A stretch of DNA of 64,000 nt from the NCBI GenBank assembly GCA_033782935.1, contig JAWQEG010000261.1:62001-126000 (forward strand), given 5' to 3'. The notes under the pieces are model-generated. The model was not told the DNA's origin, did no database searches, and saw nothing but the letters and a program-made list of their open reading frames with translations. A program made the position numbers and the translations under genes. Every line of letters begins with the position of its first letter. Within the stretch, counting starts at the first letter, position 1. This DNA is from Petrolisthes cinctipes (taxonomy: Eukaryota; Arthropoda; Malacostraca; Decapoda; Porcellanidae). Below are positions 1 to 10,207 of the stretch, piece after piece.

Positions 1-1
1 T

Positions 2-300
2 GGAGTGGTTGAGAGAGTGAAGCGTAATATACTGAGATGGTTTGGACATGTGGAGTGAATGCAAGGTGAGGAGTTTGTAAAGGTGTACGATAGTGAAGTT
101 GTGGCACCTGGTGTGAGAGGCAGACCTCCGGTTAGATGGCAGAACAGAGTGGAAGAGTATGTGAGAGAGAGAAGTGTGAGGGGGGGAGGGGGGATGGAGC
201 AAGTGAGGAGGGAGTGTTGAAACAGGGCAGAAGAGTCTCCTTCTGCCGTGGCCACTCCCTTGGTGGGAGTTCCCGGAGGGAACGAGGCGTCAGAGCTACA
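2..300 (+). pseudogene. 3' end of a non-LTR retrotransposon (RT C-terminus relic)
   Basis: Reading from base 2, the frame gives RNILRWFGHVE, then a stop, then VRGRPPVRWQNRVEEYVRER and MEQVRREC, then another stop. The block RWFGHVER...RGRPPxRWxxRVEEY is the usual C-terminal tail after the reverse transcriptase domain in arthropod non-LTR elements. It is followed by a short 3' untranslated stretch and a degenerate (GATA)n-like tail near 298-312. Two in-frame stops make it a dead fragment, and the 5' part lies outside the window. The family call is from remembered motifs; the clade (Jockey, CR1 or other) cannot be fixed from this tail alone. Confidence 0.75.
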
Positions 301-312
301 GATAGATAGAGA

Positions 313-680
313 GATTTTAGAAAATATGGACAAAATTAATCAACATTATAATTCTTAGTATTACTGTAATTTTTTTTATCAAATATCAAATATAGCATTC
401 CATCTCTTGTTGATATATTTGTTAAATTAACAGCAAATATCTGTCAAAGTCAAGTGTGACAATGCAGAAGCAAGGCAAATTTACATGAATGATGTGTGCA
501 TCTTATAAGTTTAAGATTATTAAAAATCAATTATATGGCCAAACCGAAGCACAATGTCGTCAATGCGCTAGATGATGGTTAGTTAAATTCCGACCTATGT
601 TTTAAACAAAATAATTATGTATTTTTTTGTTATACGTTATATATTAACTACAATAATAGGCCTATACATACAGTATATAT
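313..680. other. AT-rich stretch, nothing recognised
   Basis: There is no coding frame of note, no tandem array and no terminal repeat recognised by eye. The sequence is AT-rich with homopolymer T runs. Confidence 0.5.
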
Positions 681-734
681 ATAGCAAATCCTACACACCA
701 CAGAAACTGGACATAACCACACCAGCATGTGTCT

Positions 735-812
735 CCAGACGGATTCGAACCGCTGTGCTAAGACTTTAAGCACACAGAGCCTTATGTGCTCGGCCACCAC
801 TGGGGGCACTAT
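735..812 (-). repeat. tRNA-like SINE head or tRNA pseudogene (Ser/Leu-like A and B boxes)
   Basis: On the minus strand there is an A-box-like TGGCCGAG...AAGGC and, about 35 nt later, a B-box-like GGTTCGAATCC, the two internal promoter elements of RNA polymerase III tRNA genes. Between them is a stem TGTGCT/AGCACA with a 9-nt loop, which is too large for a normal anticodon loop. There is no long variable arm as expected for real Ser or Leu tRNAs, and no good acceptor stem. It is best read as a tRNA-derived SINE head or a decayed tRNA, not a functional tRNA. Confidence 0.5.
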
Positions 813-1126
813 AAGAGGTAATTGGAGACTCTTCTATAGGAGGTGTGTGGCTGGGAGTAGGACTCCTGTCCTAGTTTGGCCATCTGTTTTGGACCACACT
901 CTGTTTTCCCCCTACCATTTTGTGTGGTGGTGTGAAGTGGTGGTAGAGATGATGTGTATACATCCTAACTACCCACTGCCTTCTACCTTCCACCACCACA
1001 ACTCACTCTGTCAGGGTACTTTGGCCACTGCACGACGGTGATGTGGTGGTCCACGGCAGTGTATCTGTAAACAAGCAAAATGAATTGGTCCTAAAATTCA
1101 TCACTGAGGTACTCCAATATTTATTG

Positions 1127-1269
1127 CAGTGGTTCTTAAACGTTTTAGAGTCACCGAGGTCATCTTTGGCAAGGTCTTCATCACTTATACAGCCCATTGG
1201 TTGTATAGTGGATACATATGTTACCTAATTAATATCTAATCCTCATGAACCCCAGGTTAAGAACCCCTG
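1127..1269. mobile_element. hAT-type MITE with 8-bp target duplication
   Basis: The element starts CAGTGGTTCTTAAAC and ends GGTTAAGAACCCCTG, so the ends are inverted repeats of the CAG(T/G)GGTTCTTAA type common to hAT MITEs. The flanks are a perfect 8-bp direct repeat, ATTTATTG, at 1119-1126 and 1270-1277, which is the target-site duplication length expected of hAT transposition. It has no coding capacity. Confidence 0.85.
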
Positions 1270-1279
1270 ATTTATTGTT

Positions 1280-1640
1280 TTTGCCTTAAAACTATTGATG
1301 TTTAGAAATAAAATGCATTTTTTTTTTACAAATAATGTCAAAGGATTGGCAATACAGTACTTTTTTTCAAGTACTTTTTAGAAAGCTGATAATATTAAAA
1401 GACAATACTCAGTGATATAAGTTTTTACCAAAACAAGGCACCTACCAGAGTTTATCACTTCATCTTTCACTTGCTGTTGCACCTTGTCTCATCATGGGAG
1501 AACACAAATGAGAATATTCCCAGCTCTCGTCTCTCTCAGCTGCCCTTAAAGATGTAAAGATTATGTTAGCAGTATTCTTCCGAACTGGCCTCAGATGAAT
1601 GGGCTGATAGGAAACTACTGTACTGTGCATTTAAAGGAAC
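1280..1640. other. No feature recognised
   Basis: AT-rich sequence with T homopolymers and only short shadow frames. No repeats or splice-consistent exons were recognised. Confidence 0.4.
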
Positions 1641-1641
1641 T

Positions 1642-1887
1642 CTACTTCTTGTGTACAGTCACTACAAATGAAAAGGTAACAAGGCAAGGAGTCTTATCAC
1701 AGTTTAAATGAAACAGCCGGTTACAGAACAAACATTGAATTAAACTATTTCCTAAAAACTTTGGCATGCTACATTTACAGCATAAATGAATATCATAAAA
1801 GTTATTATTTGCATGGGTTAGGTTGGATGGACTAACAGGAATTGTTTGCTTAAGAATGCATAACTGGGTAATTATGACCAACAGCAA
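1642..1887 (-). pseudogene. PHD-like zinc-finger segment near an integrase relic
   Basis: The minus-strand frame contains CCKCSMPKF, then QCLFCNRLFHLNC. This is a CxxC-x(n)-CxxC-x4-HxxC spacing like a PHD-type zinc finger. It lies just downstream, on the same strand, of the integrase-like pieces at 1937-2040 and 2207-2399, so it may be the C-terminal finger of the same gene or element; that link is inference. No start codon or splice junction could be fixed, so its status is uncertain. It could equally be a chance cysteine cluster in a short frame. Confidence 0.4.
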
Positions 1888-1936
1888 AGAAGCTCCTGAA
1901 CCAACAAAGATGAAACAATGTTAATACATTACTCAC

Positions 1937-2040
1937 CAATCAGGTCTACTCCAAGTAACTCTAAGGGTTCCTTGACATTAATGGGACACATTTCTGGGGC
2001 CTGAATCTTCAGTGCTGTAAACATCTGGCACTGTAGCAAT
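1937..2040 (-). pseudogene. GIN/KRBA2-like integrase exon (linker before the catalytic core)
   Basis: Between an acceptor (...TTTTTTCCAG) and a donor (GTGAGT), the minus strand reads LKIQAPEMCPINVKEPLELL followed by GVDLIG. In retroviral-type integrases captured as host or Ginger-like genes (GIN1, KRBA2), the segment between the zinc-binding HHCC part and the catalytic core ends in PWELxGxDLIGP, which matches closely. The upstream exon at 2207-2399 carries the zinc-binding part with a stop codon, so the locus appears dead. The rest of the catalytic core was not seen nearby. Confidence 0.65.
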
Positions 2041-2206
2041 CTGGAAAAAATGGTAAAATTACTGGAGAGCAATACAGCATTGGGATTAGAGAGTAATGCA
2101 TTCAATATTGAATGAACACTTTACTAGAATCCCACTCATTTCATATACACTTATCAATGTATTTGTGTCATGTTATGGTCTACACAAGAAACACACACAC
2201 ATACAT

Positions 2207-2399
2207 AATGCTGGATGTCCTGTGTCATACTTCTCCAATAGGCAATAGTACACCTTGGAGATGTTCTCTTATGTTACATTCCAGCCACTGTGTCCTCCAA
2301 CAGGACTGCTGTGGTACAACTTGAAGCCTATGGGCAGGTCATCATAATTCCTCAGGACCTTCCTTCTATCTGCAGCTTGTTTGAAATACAGCATCTTGT
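2207..2399 (-). pseudogene. Integrase zinc-binding (H2C2) exon with internal stop
   Basis: After an acceptor ending CTTCCAG, the minus-strand frame reads KMLYFKQAADRRKVLRNYDD and then SSPVGGHSGWNVT, TAA, ENISKVYYCLLEKYDT. The pattern HxxxxGGHxGxxxTxxxIxxxYYW is the integrase zinc-binding motif. The TAA falls exactly where the family has a basic residue, so this is a nonsense-mutated copy, and YYW has become YYC. Together with 1937-2040 it marks a decayed integrase-derived gene or element on the minus strand. Confidence 0.65.
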
Positions 2400-2459
2400 C
2401 TGGAAGTACAATAATGAAAGTAAAACATATGTGAGTTAAGAAATTCCATGTAAAATCCA

Positions 2460-3440
2460 TATCACACTAATAAGTACACACACAAGATTCTCCTCACTTG
2501 CTTTTTATAAACATACCAATTTAATAAATACAGTTCCCTACCACTTAAGAAACAAGATTTAATACATTATCAGAATCAAAGAAGTTTGTAACATTTAATT
2601 TTCTCATAAACATTAAGAGTTATATTTCCATAGGTATAAACTTATCTCAACTATCCATCTGGGTGAAGAAGTCCATTATCTGTGTACCATTCATACTTAC
2701 TTTATATACCACCCACGAGGGTGAGACAAAAAAAAAAGAAAGATGGGAGAGTAATTTCTCAATACCGTACTTGACTGTCCTGTTTCAACACCACAATCTA
2801 GAGAGATGTCAGAGAGGGCAGCTCCTACAAAATAGTATATAATTCCGCTTTCCATGTGATAAGTAGATCTTTAATTAAGTAAATAAATAAATAAGAAGAG
2901 ACTAAAACAACAGTACAAACACTGATTGGGTTTAACCTTAGATGTTTGTCAATTTCATATAAAAACTACTGATAGGTTGCTCCCCAAACAGGTACCTAAT
3001 GTATAATATATTATAATATAACTTGCCTGCTTCATTCCGCTCAAAAGATGATGAACGCCTCCTTATACAGTACACTCTTCTCGGCTTTGGTGAGTCCGAG
3101 CGAGTGTATATCAGTGTTACAATCACTGTTTTTGGGGGAATAGCCTTTTCAACGGCCCCTCTCTCGTCCTCTTTTTCTTCTTTGTGTTGCCTGATTCTAG
3201 TTTTTCTCTTTGTTTTCTCTTATTATCCACATATTATGCAATATTTATTTTATCTTTTCTGTCTCTTCTTGGCTGTCTAGCTCAAACAAAGCTTTTCCAA
3301 TGATTCTGTCGTTATCTTCTTCAAAGAAGTGTACATTTTTGCTAAATTGGCAAACCTGCTCTCTTCCCGTCGTCACTCGTGCGCCTGGCACCTTCAAACC
3401 CCCACGCATGCGCAGTTGATGGGTTCCAGTGGCGTTCCAC
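2460..3440. other. No gene recognised
   Basis: The sequence holds several short frames in both directions without family motifs, a poly-A run near 2730 and AT-rich patches. No terminal repeats or tandem arrays were recognised. Confidence 0.4.
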
Positions 3441-3454
3441 TTCTTACTGCTACA

Positions 3455-4336
3455 CCTGCATTAGTGATGTGGGCAATACTTTAAGGGTTTTGGCGCCCCT
3501 TCGGCCCCAGCCACTAGCTTTTAGTTCTTTAACTATCCCTCTTTTCTTTCTATTTCCTTACTGCTTGCTGTCTAACCTCTCTATCACCGTTTTCTGGCGC
3601 TATATGACCTCGCTGTTGCGGCGCCTAATATCAATCAACCTCTACATATTGAGACCTAAAATGCGATCAACAACATAATCTCAGCCGTAGTTTTTCGAAT
3701 CATATAATTGGACTATAAGTGATAAGGGTGAGAGGCCTATGTCATTAGAACTTTTTAAGAATGAATGAGAAGGTTAAAAATATGAGAAAGAGTAGATAAA
3801 CGGTAAGAAAGGAGGGACGGGCAAGCGAGAGAGGGATAAGACAGTAGGGAGGATGTGTAAGGTTGTCAGTTACTTGAGAGATACAGTAATATATATAGCC
3901 TATGCATAAAATTAGACCAAGTTTATTGAAAACGCCATATAGCGGCGCCTATTCAAGTTTAACATCGATTATTTTTAAGAAAATGCATATTTAGAAGACG
4001 AAATCCTGGTAAATAGCTTAATAAATTTGTTGACAAATATGATTGTTAAAAAAGTTAGAAAATTAAACCGTCTTCTGCCGAAAAAAAAAAAAAAACTGGG
4101 CTTGGGAGAAGATGATAAATAGGGTGGACTACAAGCACGAGGGGTCTGATTGATATTATGTTGAACAACAGCAAGGTCAAATAGCACCAGGAAAAGGTGA
4201 TAGAGAGGTGTAACAACATGCAAGAAGGAAATAGGAAGAAAGGAGGGACAGTTGAAGAAATGTAAGCTAGTGGCTGGGGCCGAAGGGGCACCCAAACCCT
4301 TAAAGTATTGCCCACATCATTACAGGCAATACCCCC
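3455..4336. mobile_element. Composite unit: about 500 bp core between two inverted SINE-like repeats
   Basis: A plus-oriented copy of the short repeat (GTGATGTGGGCAATAC... to GCGCCTAATATCAATCAA, 3462-3640) is followed by a unique core and then an inverted copy (about 4160-4335). The same arrangement, with the core reversed, occurs at 26106-26995. Two copies of the same symmetric unit suggest that it moves as one element with about 180-bp terminal inverted repeats, rather than being two chance SINE insertions each time. No coding capacity is evident. Confidence 0.6.
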
Positions 4337-4339
4337 CCC

Positions 4340-5330
4340 CCCCCCCTACTGGACAAGCATGAGAGATAAAAGGAATACAGGGATAGCTGTCTAATATCCA
4401 AAGGATAATATATATTCAGTAGTCTATCTCACTACGATGGTGAACAAAAGACAGTGCCTTTATTTAAAGGATATAATGTAACAGATATTCTAATTATATT
4501 TGTTTTTGTTATTACTTTTCAACTAATCACCTTCATTTTTCTTACCCTCTTCCCCTTCACCCTTGCCTCAAATCATCACATTTCTTCTCTCCTATATCCA
4601 CCTACGTTAATGTAGTATGCACTTCTTTAAACCCGGGTTCTTCAAACTACGGGTCCCGAATTCCTCCAAACTGGGTCGCAGGCTCACAAAAATAAATACA
4701 TGAATAAAATAGAATAATAATGTTCGTGACAATAAAATAAATATGAAGTTCATACATGAATCCACCTAACATATTTTTATAATCGAATATTCATTAATTT
4801 AATTATCAATAAAACAAAATCATTGCACAAATACTAGCCTTCTTGAGAGAGTGAGAGAGAGAGCGGGAGGGGTAGGTGAGGCAGTGCTTATAATTCTGTT
4901 TATAATTCTGGTTAGAATGCCTTTTAATTAGAAATATTAAGTTTCAGTTTCTGGCCTTGTATTTTCTTAGGTTGATAATTCTGGTTATTTGTAAAAGATC
5001 TTTCTGTATGGGTCGCGAGAATGATGTCAGAGTAAAAACTGGGTCACGACTGAAAAAGTTTGAAGAACCCTGCTTTATACTATTGGTGATTCGATACCGT
5101 TCACAGTGTATGTTTCATTCATTCCTCCTGACACATGTCTTCTCTACCTGATCATTCGTTACCCTCTTATATAGCTCCGCCCACATTTCTCTCCTCCTCT
5201 CCCACTAACATCCCCCCTCCCTCCACCTGCAACTGTTGCCAGATCCGACGGCCCAAACCAAGTTGCTGGTTGAAGAAGTGTGGACCCTTGATGTGTCCGG
5301 AACTGTACAATACCCAAGGGTAAAGCAGGG
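4340..5330. repeat. Partial Harbinger-like element interior (inverted copy of 22370-23345)
   Basis: The sequence from the C-homopolymer at 4329 through 5330 matches 22370-23345 in inverse orientation, including an internal hAT-type MITE and the AACTGTTGCCAGATCCGACG segment. It has no terminus here and ends where a gypsy integrase fragment begins at about 5310, so it is a truncated copy. Confidence 0.6.
4633..5072. mobile_element. hAT-type nonautonomous element (GGTTCTTCAAAC termini)
   Basis: The ends are CCGGGTTCTTCAAACT and AGTTTGAAGAACCCTG. The flanks CTTTAAAC (4625-4632) and CTTTATAC (5073-5080) agree at 7 of 8 bases, as expected of an aged hAT target duplication. A homologous copy lies at 22620-23051 and a partial end at 23480-23540. 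No transposase is encoded. Confidence 0.75.
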
Positions 5331-5515
5331 AAGGCCTCTAGGAAAAACCCCGTTGATGTCGACTCCCTTTCATAAAGTTGCTATCGACTTAGTAGGACTC
5401 ATAACACCAGTATCTTCTCAAGATAATAGATATATCTTAACTTGTGTTGATTACACCACCTGATGGCTTGAAGCTGTACCACTTCCCTCTATAGATAATA
5501 CCGTATACAATTGGT
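5310..5515 (+). pseudogene. Gypsy-type retrotransposon integrase fragment
   Basis: The frame reads GRPLGKTPLMSTPFHKVAID, then LVG and RYILTCVDYTT, stop, WLEAVPLPSI. This is the start of the integrase catalytic core of Ty3/gypsy elements, where the first catalytic Asp lies in the (V/I)D(I/L)VGP context and the second metal-ligand region follows DYxTRWxEAVPL. The Arg codon before WLEAVP is a TGA stop, and the frame is abruptly joined at both sides to unrelated repeats. It is a short dead fragment. Confidence 0.75.
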
Positions 5516-6240
5516 CAGATAACTGGTGAATTAAATTTAAAGTCGATAAATGTAAAGTGTCAAACGTATGAAATTCGGTAAACGTATCAGTATACAAACT
5601 AGATAACACGGATATAGGTCATTCGATATGCGAAAGGGATCTGGGAGTTATGATTAGTAAGTATTTAAAACCCAGCCAGCAATGCATATATGTCCGAAAC
5701 AAAGCCAATAGAATACTAGGATTCATATAGGATTCATATCACCAAGCGTTAATAATCGAACGGATCAGATTATTCTGCAGCTGTACTTAGCTTTAATATG
5801 ACTACACTTGGACTAAGTAGTCCATCTCTGGTGCCCAATTTACAGGATGGATATCAATTTGTTAGAGAGCCAACAGAGAAGGATGACTAAAATGTTTCAG
5901 AACATTAGAAATGTCCCATATGATATGACTGAAGTATTTAAATGGATGAAAGGGTTTAACTTAAGACTCTTAAGCAAGGTATTAAGAGTAAGTAGCCAAG
6001 ATAAAACACTCTTAAATGGATTCAAACAAGAAAAATACCGTTTTAGACACGAAATAGGAAAACATTGGTTTGGGAATAGAGTAGAAGACGAGTGGAATAA
6101 GATTCCAAAAAAGGATAAATTAAAAAACACTGAATGGCTTTAAAATTAGGTTCGACAGATACGTGGACTCAAAGGGATGATGGGTCTAAATCAGGAGCTA
6201 CCAAAAACTGGCCCAACAGGCCTTCTGCAATTTCCTAAAT
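5512..6240 (+). pseudogene. CR1/L2-like non-LTR retrotransposon 3' part (RT C-terminus)
   Basis: Pieces in shifting frames read KFKVDKCKVSNV, then ERDLGVMISKYLKPSQQC, NKANRILGFI, LESQQRRMTKMFQNIRNV, and WNKIP. Together they follow the order of the RT thumb and post-RT region of CR1/L2-like elements (WxxxFNxxKCKxxH...RDLGVxIS...ANRxLGFI...QRRxTKxIxxxR). The 3' end has the conserved SGPTGLLQF-type ending (GGCCCAACAGGCCTTCTGCAA). There are multiple frameshifts and stops. The 98-codon open piece at 5847-6143 is just the best preserved part. Confidence 0.7.
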
Positions 6241-6795
6241 TCTTATATTTTTATGTTAACATAGTTACGTCCTCAAACTCCACATTCAATAAAATTTACT
6301 TATGTTTATTAGCTATCATTAACGTTATAATACAGAACATGAAGTATTACTAAAGCCACGATGCGCTGTTGATTGCTGGTTTATACTAAACATTCATAGA
6401 GACATATGATTGAGACTAGCTACTGCCTCACGAACCAGCATTTCGTTTTACCATTTGAGTGCATAGTATACTGATAACAAACCATAAATAACCTTCCTAA
6501 CCACCAAAATGTCATGTTTATTATGTAACAGATTTATATACTGTGGTTAACACATAATTTAGTACAGCATTACTGCTTACCTTCCCCGCGCTAACTTGCC
6601 TCCGAGCAACACCACACCACTCCCATGCCTACAGCCCTCCATTACACTTTCCCAGATATGCCAGTCGAAACTGGTGGTTCACACTTTGCGGGGTACAAAC
6701 ATTAACTATGCTGGAATGATGACCGTGATAGTGGAGGAGTGTTTACCTTTTCTCTCCATTTGTGATTCTAGAGGTAGGTTGCAAATTAACCTTTA
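6241..6795. other. No feature recognised
   Basis: Mostly AT-rich. A 66-codon plus-strand frame at 6596-6796 has no recognisable motif. Confidence 0.4.
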
Positions 6796-6799
6796 ATGA

Positions 6800-7025
6800 C
6801 AATGAATGAGTGGGATTGTGAGTGCTGAGTGATTGTGAGAGTGAATGAGTAAATGAAATGGGTTAACGGGCGAGTAAATAGATTTGTCCTGGAATGCGTG
6901 AGTGAGCAGGTTCGTCAAGAAGTGGTTGAGTGAGTGGGTGAGTGCATAGATGTGTTAATTAATGAATGAGTGTGTGGGTTAATGAGTGAGTGTAAATATA
7001 GAAGCGTGAGTGGGTGAAGCACATA
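6800..7025. repeat. Degenerate GAGTGAGT/GAATGAGT tandem repeat
   Basis: Short diverged units of (G)AGTGA(G/A)TG repeat irregularly over about 220 bp, as in an old minisatellite. Confidence 0.6.
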
Positions 7026-7029
7026 CGTG

Positions 7030-7848
7030 ATTAAGTTTTCACGGTGTTACAGTTCATACTTGCATAAACTGTATAATTATACTCAATATGTATGCAATGA
7101 ATGGGTGTTGTGTCGCATCATTCATGCTGTATAAATGTTCGAATCATCCTGAGTGACGAATCTATGTAATTGGACAGTAATTATTTTTTGGGGAAATGTG
7201 GTTTAATAAAGATAAATATTATGATTTTCAATTTTATTTTGCACACTATATTTTACTAATGAAGGTTGTTGGGTATTTAGTTATACATACATATTTTGTT
7301 ACACAAACATATTGGGAAAACTAATTTATGTATGTGTCTGTCTGTATATCCAGCTGTGACTTTTTCTTCTCTTCATTTGTCTGTTTTCCTATATTTTTAT
7401 TCTATCCTAGTGATGGTTGCAAACATATCGATATATTTGTATCATTATGTGTCCGTCTCCCATATTATAATAATCTACAATATATACTGTATCATATGTA
7501 GTATTCATGTAATTATAACACTGTATATTTGAATCAGTCTAAGTATCCGACCATTTGTCTGGCCTTCAGTGAGTTGTTTGACAATACAAAATGTCCCCCG
7601 AATGTGAAAGGATTAGGAAATGAAAAAAAAAATCTGCTTATCCCAATCTTTAAGTAAGAAAATCCACATTTTTTAATGATCCATGCATAAAGCTCTGTCA
7701 AAATTATCAAGATCTATTTTATGAAGTAACAAAAACAACAACAGCAATAGTGCAAGTGTGGATTCAGCACAGGAAGTAAAATAACACTACTAGTCTTATT
7801 TGTATGCTATTCAAAATATGTAATGATCGAACCTGAGGCAAATTATAT
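7030..7848. other. No gene recognised (left flank of palindrome 1)
   Basis: AT-rich sequence with short frames only. The homology with the right arm stops at about 7849. Confidence 0.4.
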
Positions 7849-8430
7849 CACATATTAGTTGGAAAAAAAATTAAAATTAATGACAGTGTTTCTGGAGAAG
7901 TGAAAAAATGGGAAATACATATATAATGATTGAATTTGTGATGTGAGAAAATCCAAAATATTCAATATCAATAGCCTTAAAGAAGGTAGTGCGTGCACAA
8001 AAGTTTTTTTCCTCTGTGATACAAGATTCTTCTTTAAAATGTACTTGGCTACCAGCCCACTTCGCATCATGTACGCAATGGCGTTACTGGATTTTGGCTG
8101 GTGACAGTTCTGGAGAATCACAGATGTGTGCTTGGGTATGCACTCACACTGGTATACATGCGTGTGCATAGGTCTTTTTGGTCTTCAAATTTTCCTTGGG
8201 TCAAAAAAATTCCTAATATGTAGGATACAGCCAGGAAGGATTAAAGTTGTGGAAGTAGTTCTTGAATAGACAGATAAAAAGTGTCCTATATATAGTAGAT
8301 ACGTATTCTCCATATTAAGGATTCATTAAAAACTGTGAATGGAGCCGAGAAGTAAAACGAAATGAAAAATGTGTGAAAAGTTTGTGAACTCCATAATATC
8401 AACACAACTCTAATATATCTCTAGTACGTT

Positions 8431-10133
8431 CAGCTGGCTCCATTTCCGCGTTTACCACTTACCATTGCCAATGTTGAGCCACCCAGAAATTAGAATCCCT
8501 AACCACGTGTGATCCTGATACGAACCATTCACTACAGAGTGAAATGGAAAGAGGGGTTCGGTAAAGGAAAGTGTGTCTCATAAGGTGTGTGTATGAATTT
8601 AACACTGTTCTCTCCGACACTTGTGATGGTTCTCCAACACCTGATTGTGTGGCCTTGACATTACTATCTAATGACTCCATCTGATTAATATAATATCCTA
8701 CCATATTGCATGGATTGTAATTGCATACAAAACATCACATTATTTCTTTTCAGGTCCTGTTTGCATAATAGCACTAATCATTTTTGGCCACACAAAATGA
8801 TGTTGGAGGTATTGAGAAGGAGAATGTTGTGGGGAAATGGAGGAGTAGAGTGACTACTGGAAATGGGTAAAGGAGAAGGGTAATGGAAAGAGGATGTGGG
8901 TGAGGTGTGGGACAGAGTGTAGAGAAGTGACAGAGTGATCATTGAGTAGTTACATCGCCCTCCACTACAAAATAGTATCCGTTGATAACCAGTAACACAA
9001 AGTAATTAATCAGAAAATGTCTTGACTGAGGTCAAGTAACAAAATTGGCTTACTTGTAATATATTGCAACAATGAATAGAGGGTGGAAGGTTTCATTGCA
9101 TAACATGGTAATATATTGCAACAATGAATAGAGGGTGGAAGGTTTCATTGCATAACATGGTAATATATTGCAACAATGAATAGAGGGTGGAAGGTTTCAT
9201 TGCATAACATGGTAATACATTAAAAAATTAGGATACATTAATAGGTTTGGCCCCCTTGCAGACTCAAGCTATTCCCTTGAAATTCTTCAACTGTCCCTTT
9301 TTCCTTCTGTTTCCTTCCGGTTACTGTTTATCTTCTTTATTTCTTTTTCTTTTCGTGTTAGTGTCCTCCAGGACCAGTATGGCCTTCTTTCTTTCTCTTC
9401 ATTTACTTCAAGATGTTCAAACTCATTAATTAAAATTGGATTATATTGAGTACATGCATATCATACGAAACATTAATCGGAGATACTTACTATGCAAGGC
9501 CGCTTGAAGCGGCCTTGCTTACTATGTAGCTATATGAAGGAAGAGAGCCGGAGGAATGTGTTTTCATCTTGTATAGCCTTTTGTGAATTCCTCACGAGGC
9601 AATATTGTCATGATTCATGCTGGTAATAATTCATTACACAAACTTTTTAAGGAACGTTCTTTACCACCAGGTTTTTCTTCCTTGCCATGCTACAATTGTC
9701 TACCATGACGAAGTTAAAATCATAGCGACAACAAAATAACAATCATGAAGTGGGTGGTGCACGAACACAATCCTTAAGGGTTATGGATGTTTTGGTATTG
9801 ATTATTCCACCTTCTCTTTATTAGTAACCGGCAGGATAAAAATGACTTGCTACATGACTCATAAATATAGTATCATTTTTAAAACAATTGCTGGTATGTA
9901 AATTATACTGTGACATAAATTCTGTATTAATTTTGCACAATACAGCAAATAACACTACTCGATCACTGTTGATGCTTTAGCATTTCAAGTCAACCCCTCT
10001 TTCCATTTCACTCTGTAATGAGTGGTTCGCCTCATGATCACACGTGGTTCGGGATTCAAAATTCAAGGTAGTTTAACACTGGCAACGCTAAGTGGTAAAC
10101 GCGGAAGTGGAGCCAACTGTACAATAGTAGTTC
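8431..10133. mobile_element. Nonautonomous DNA transposon with >100-bp terminal inverted repeats, left-arm specific
   Basis: The left end reads TGGCTCCATTTCCGCGTTTA and the right end is its near complement (AACGCGGAAGTGGAGCCA). Similarity continues inward past ACCACGTGTGATC and GTGAAATGGAAAGAGGGGTT, so the inverted repeats are at least about 110 bp. The right arm of the palindrome is uninterrupted at the same point (about 55215-55235), which proves insertion after, or polymorphism at, the duplication. Inside are a triplicated 55-bp repeat (9057-9215) and a piece of the SINE-like repeat (9245-9310). No transposase was seen. The target duplication could not be resolved. Confidence 0.75.
9057..9218. 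repeat. Three tandem copies of a 55-bp unit
   Basis: The unit begins TAATATATTGCAACAATGAA and ends TTGCATAACATGG. The copies are essentially identical, so the array is young, and it sits inside the left-arm-specific transposon. Confidence 0.85.
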
Positions 10134-10207
10134 CGGCTGACTTGTGGCAAATCCAGATAGTTAAGTCTTCCAGCTGTTCCAGGTGTAGAAGTGGTAGTGA
10201 ATTAGAA

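Noticed and set aside
735..812. Functional tRNA gene
   Set aside because: The anticodon loop is oversized and the acceptor stem and variable arm are missing.
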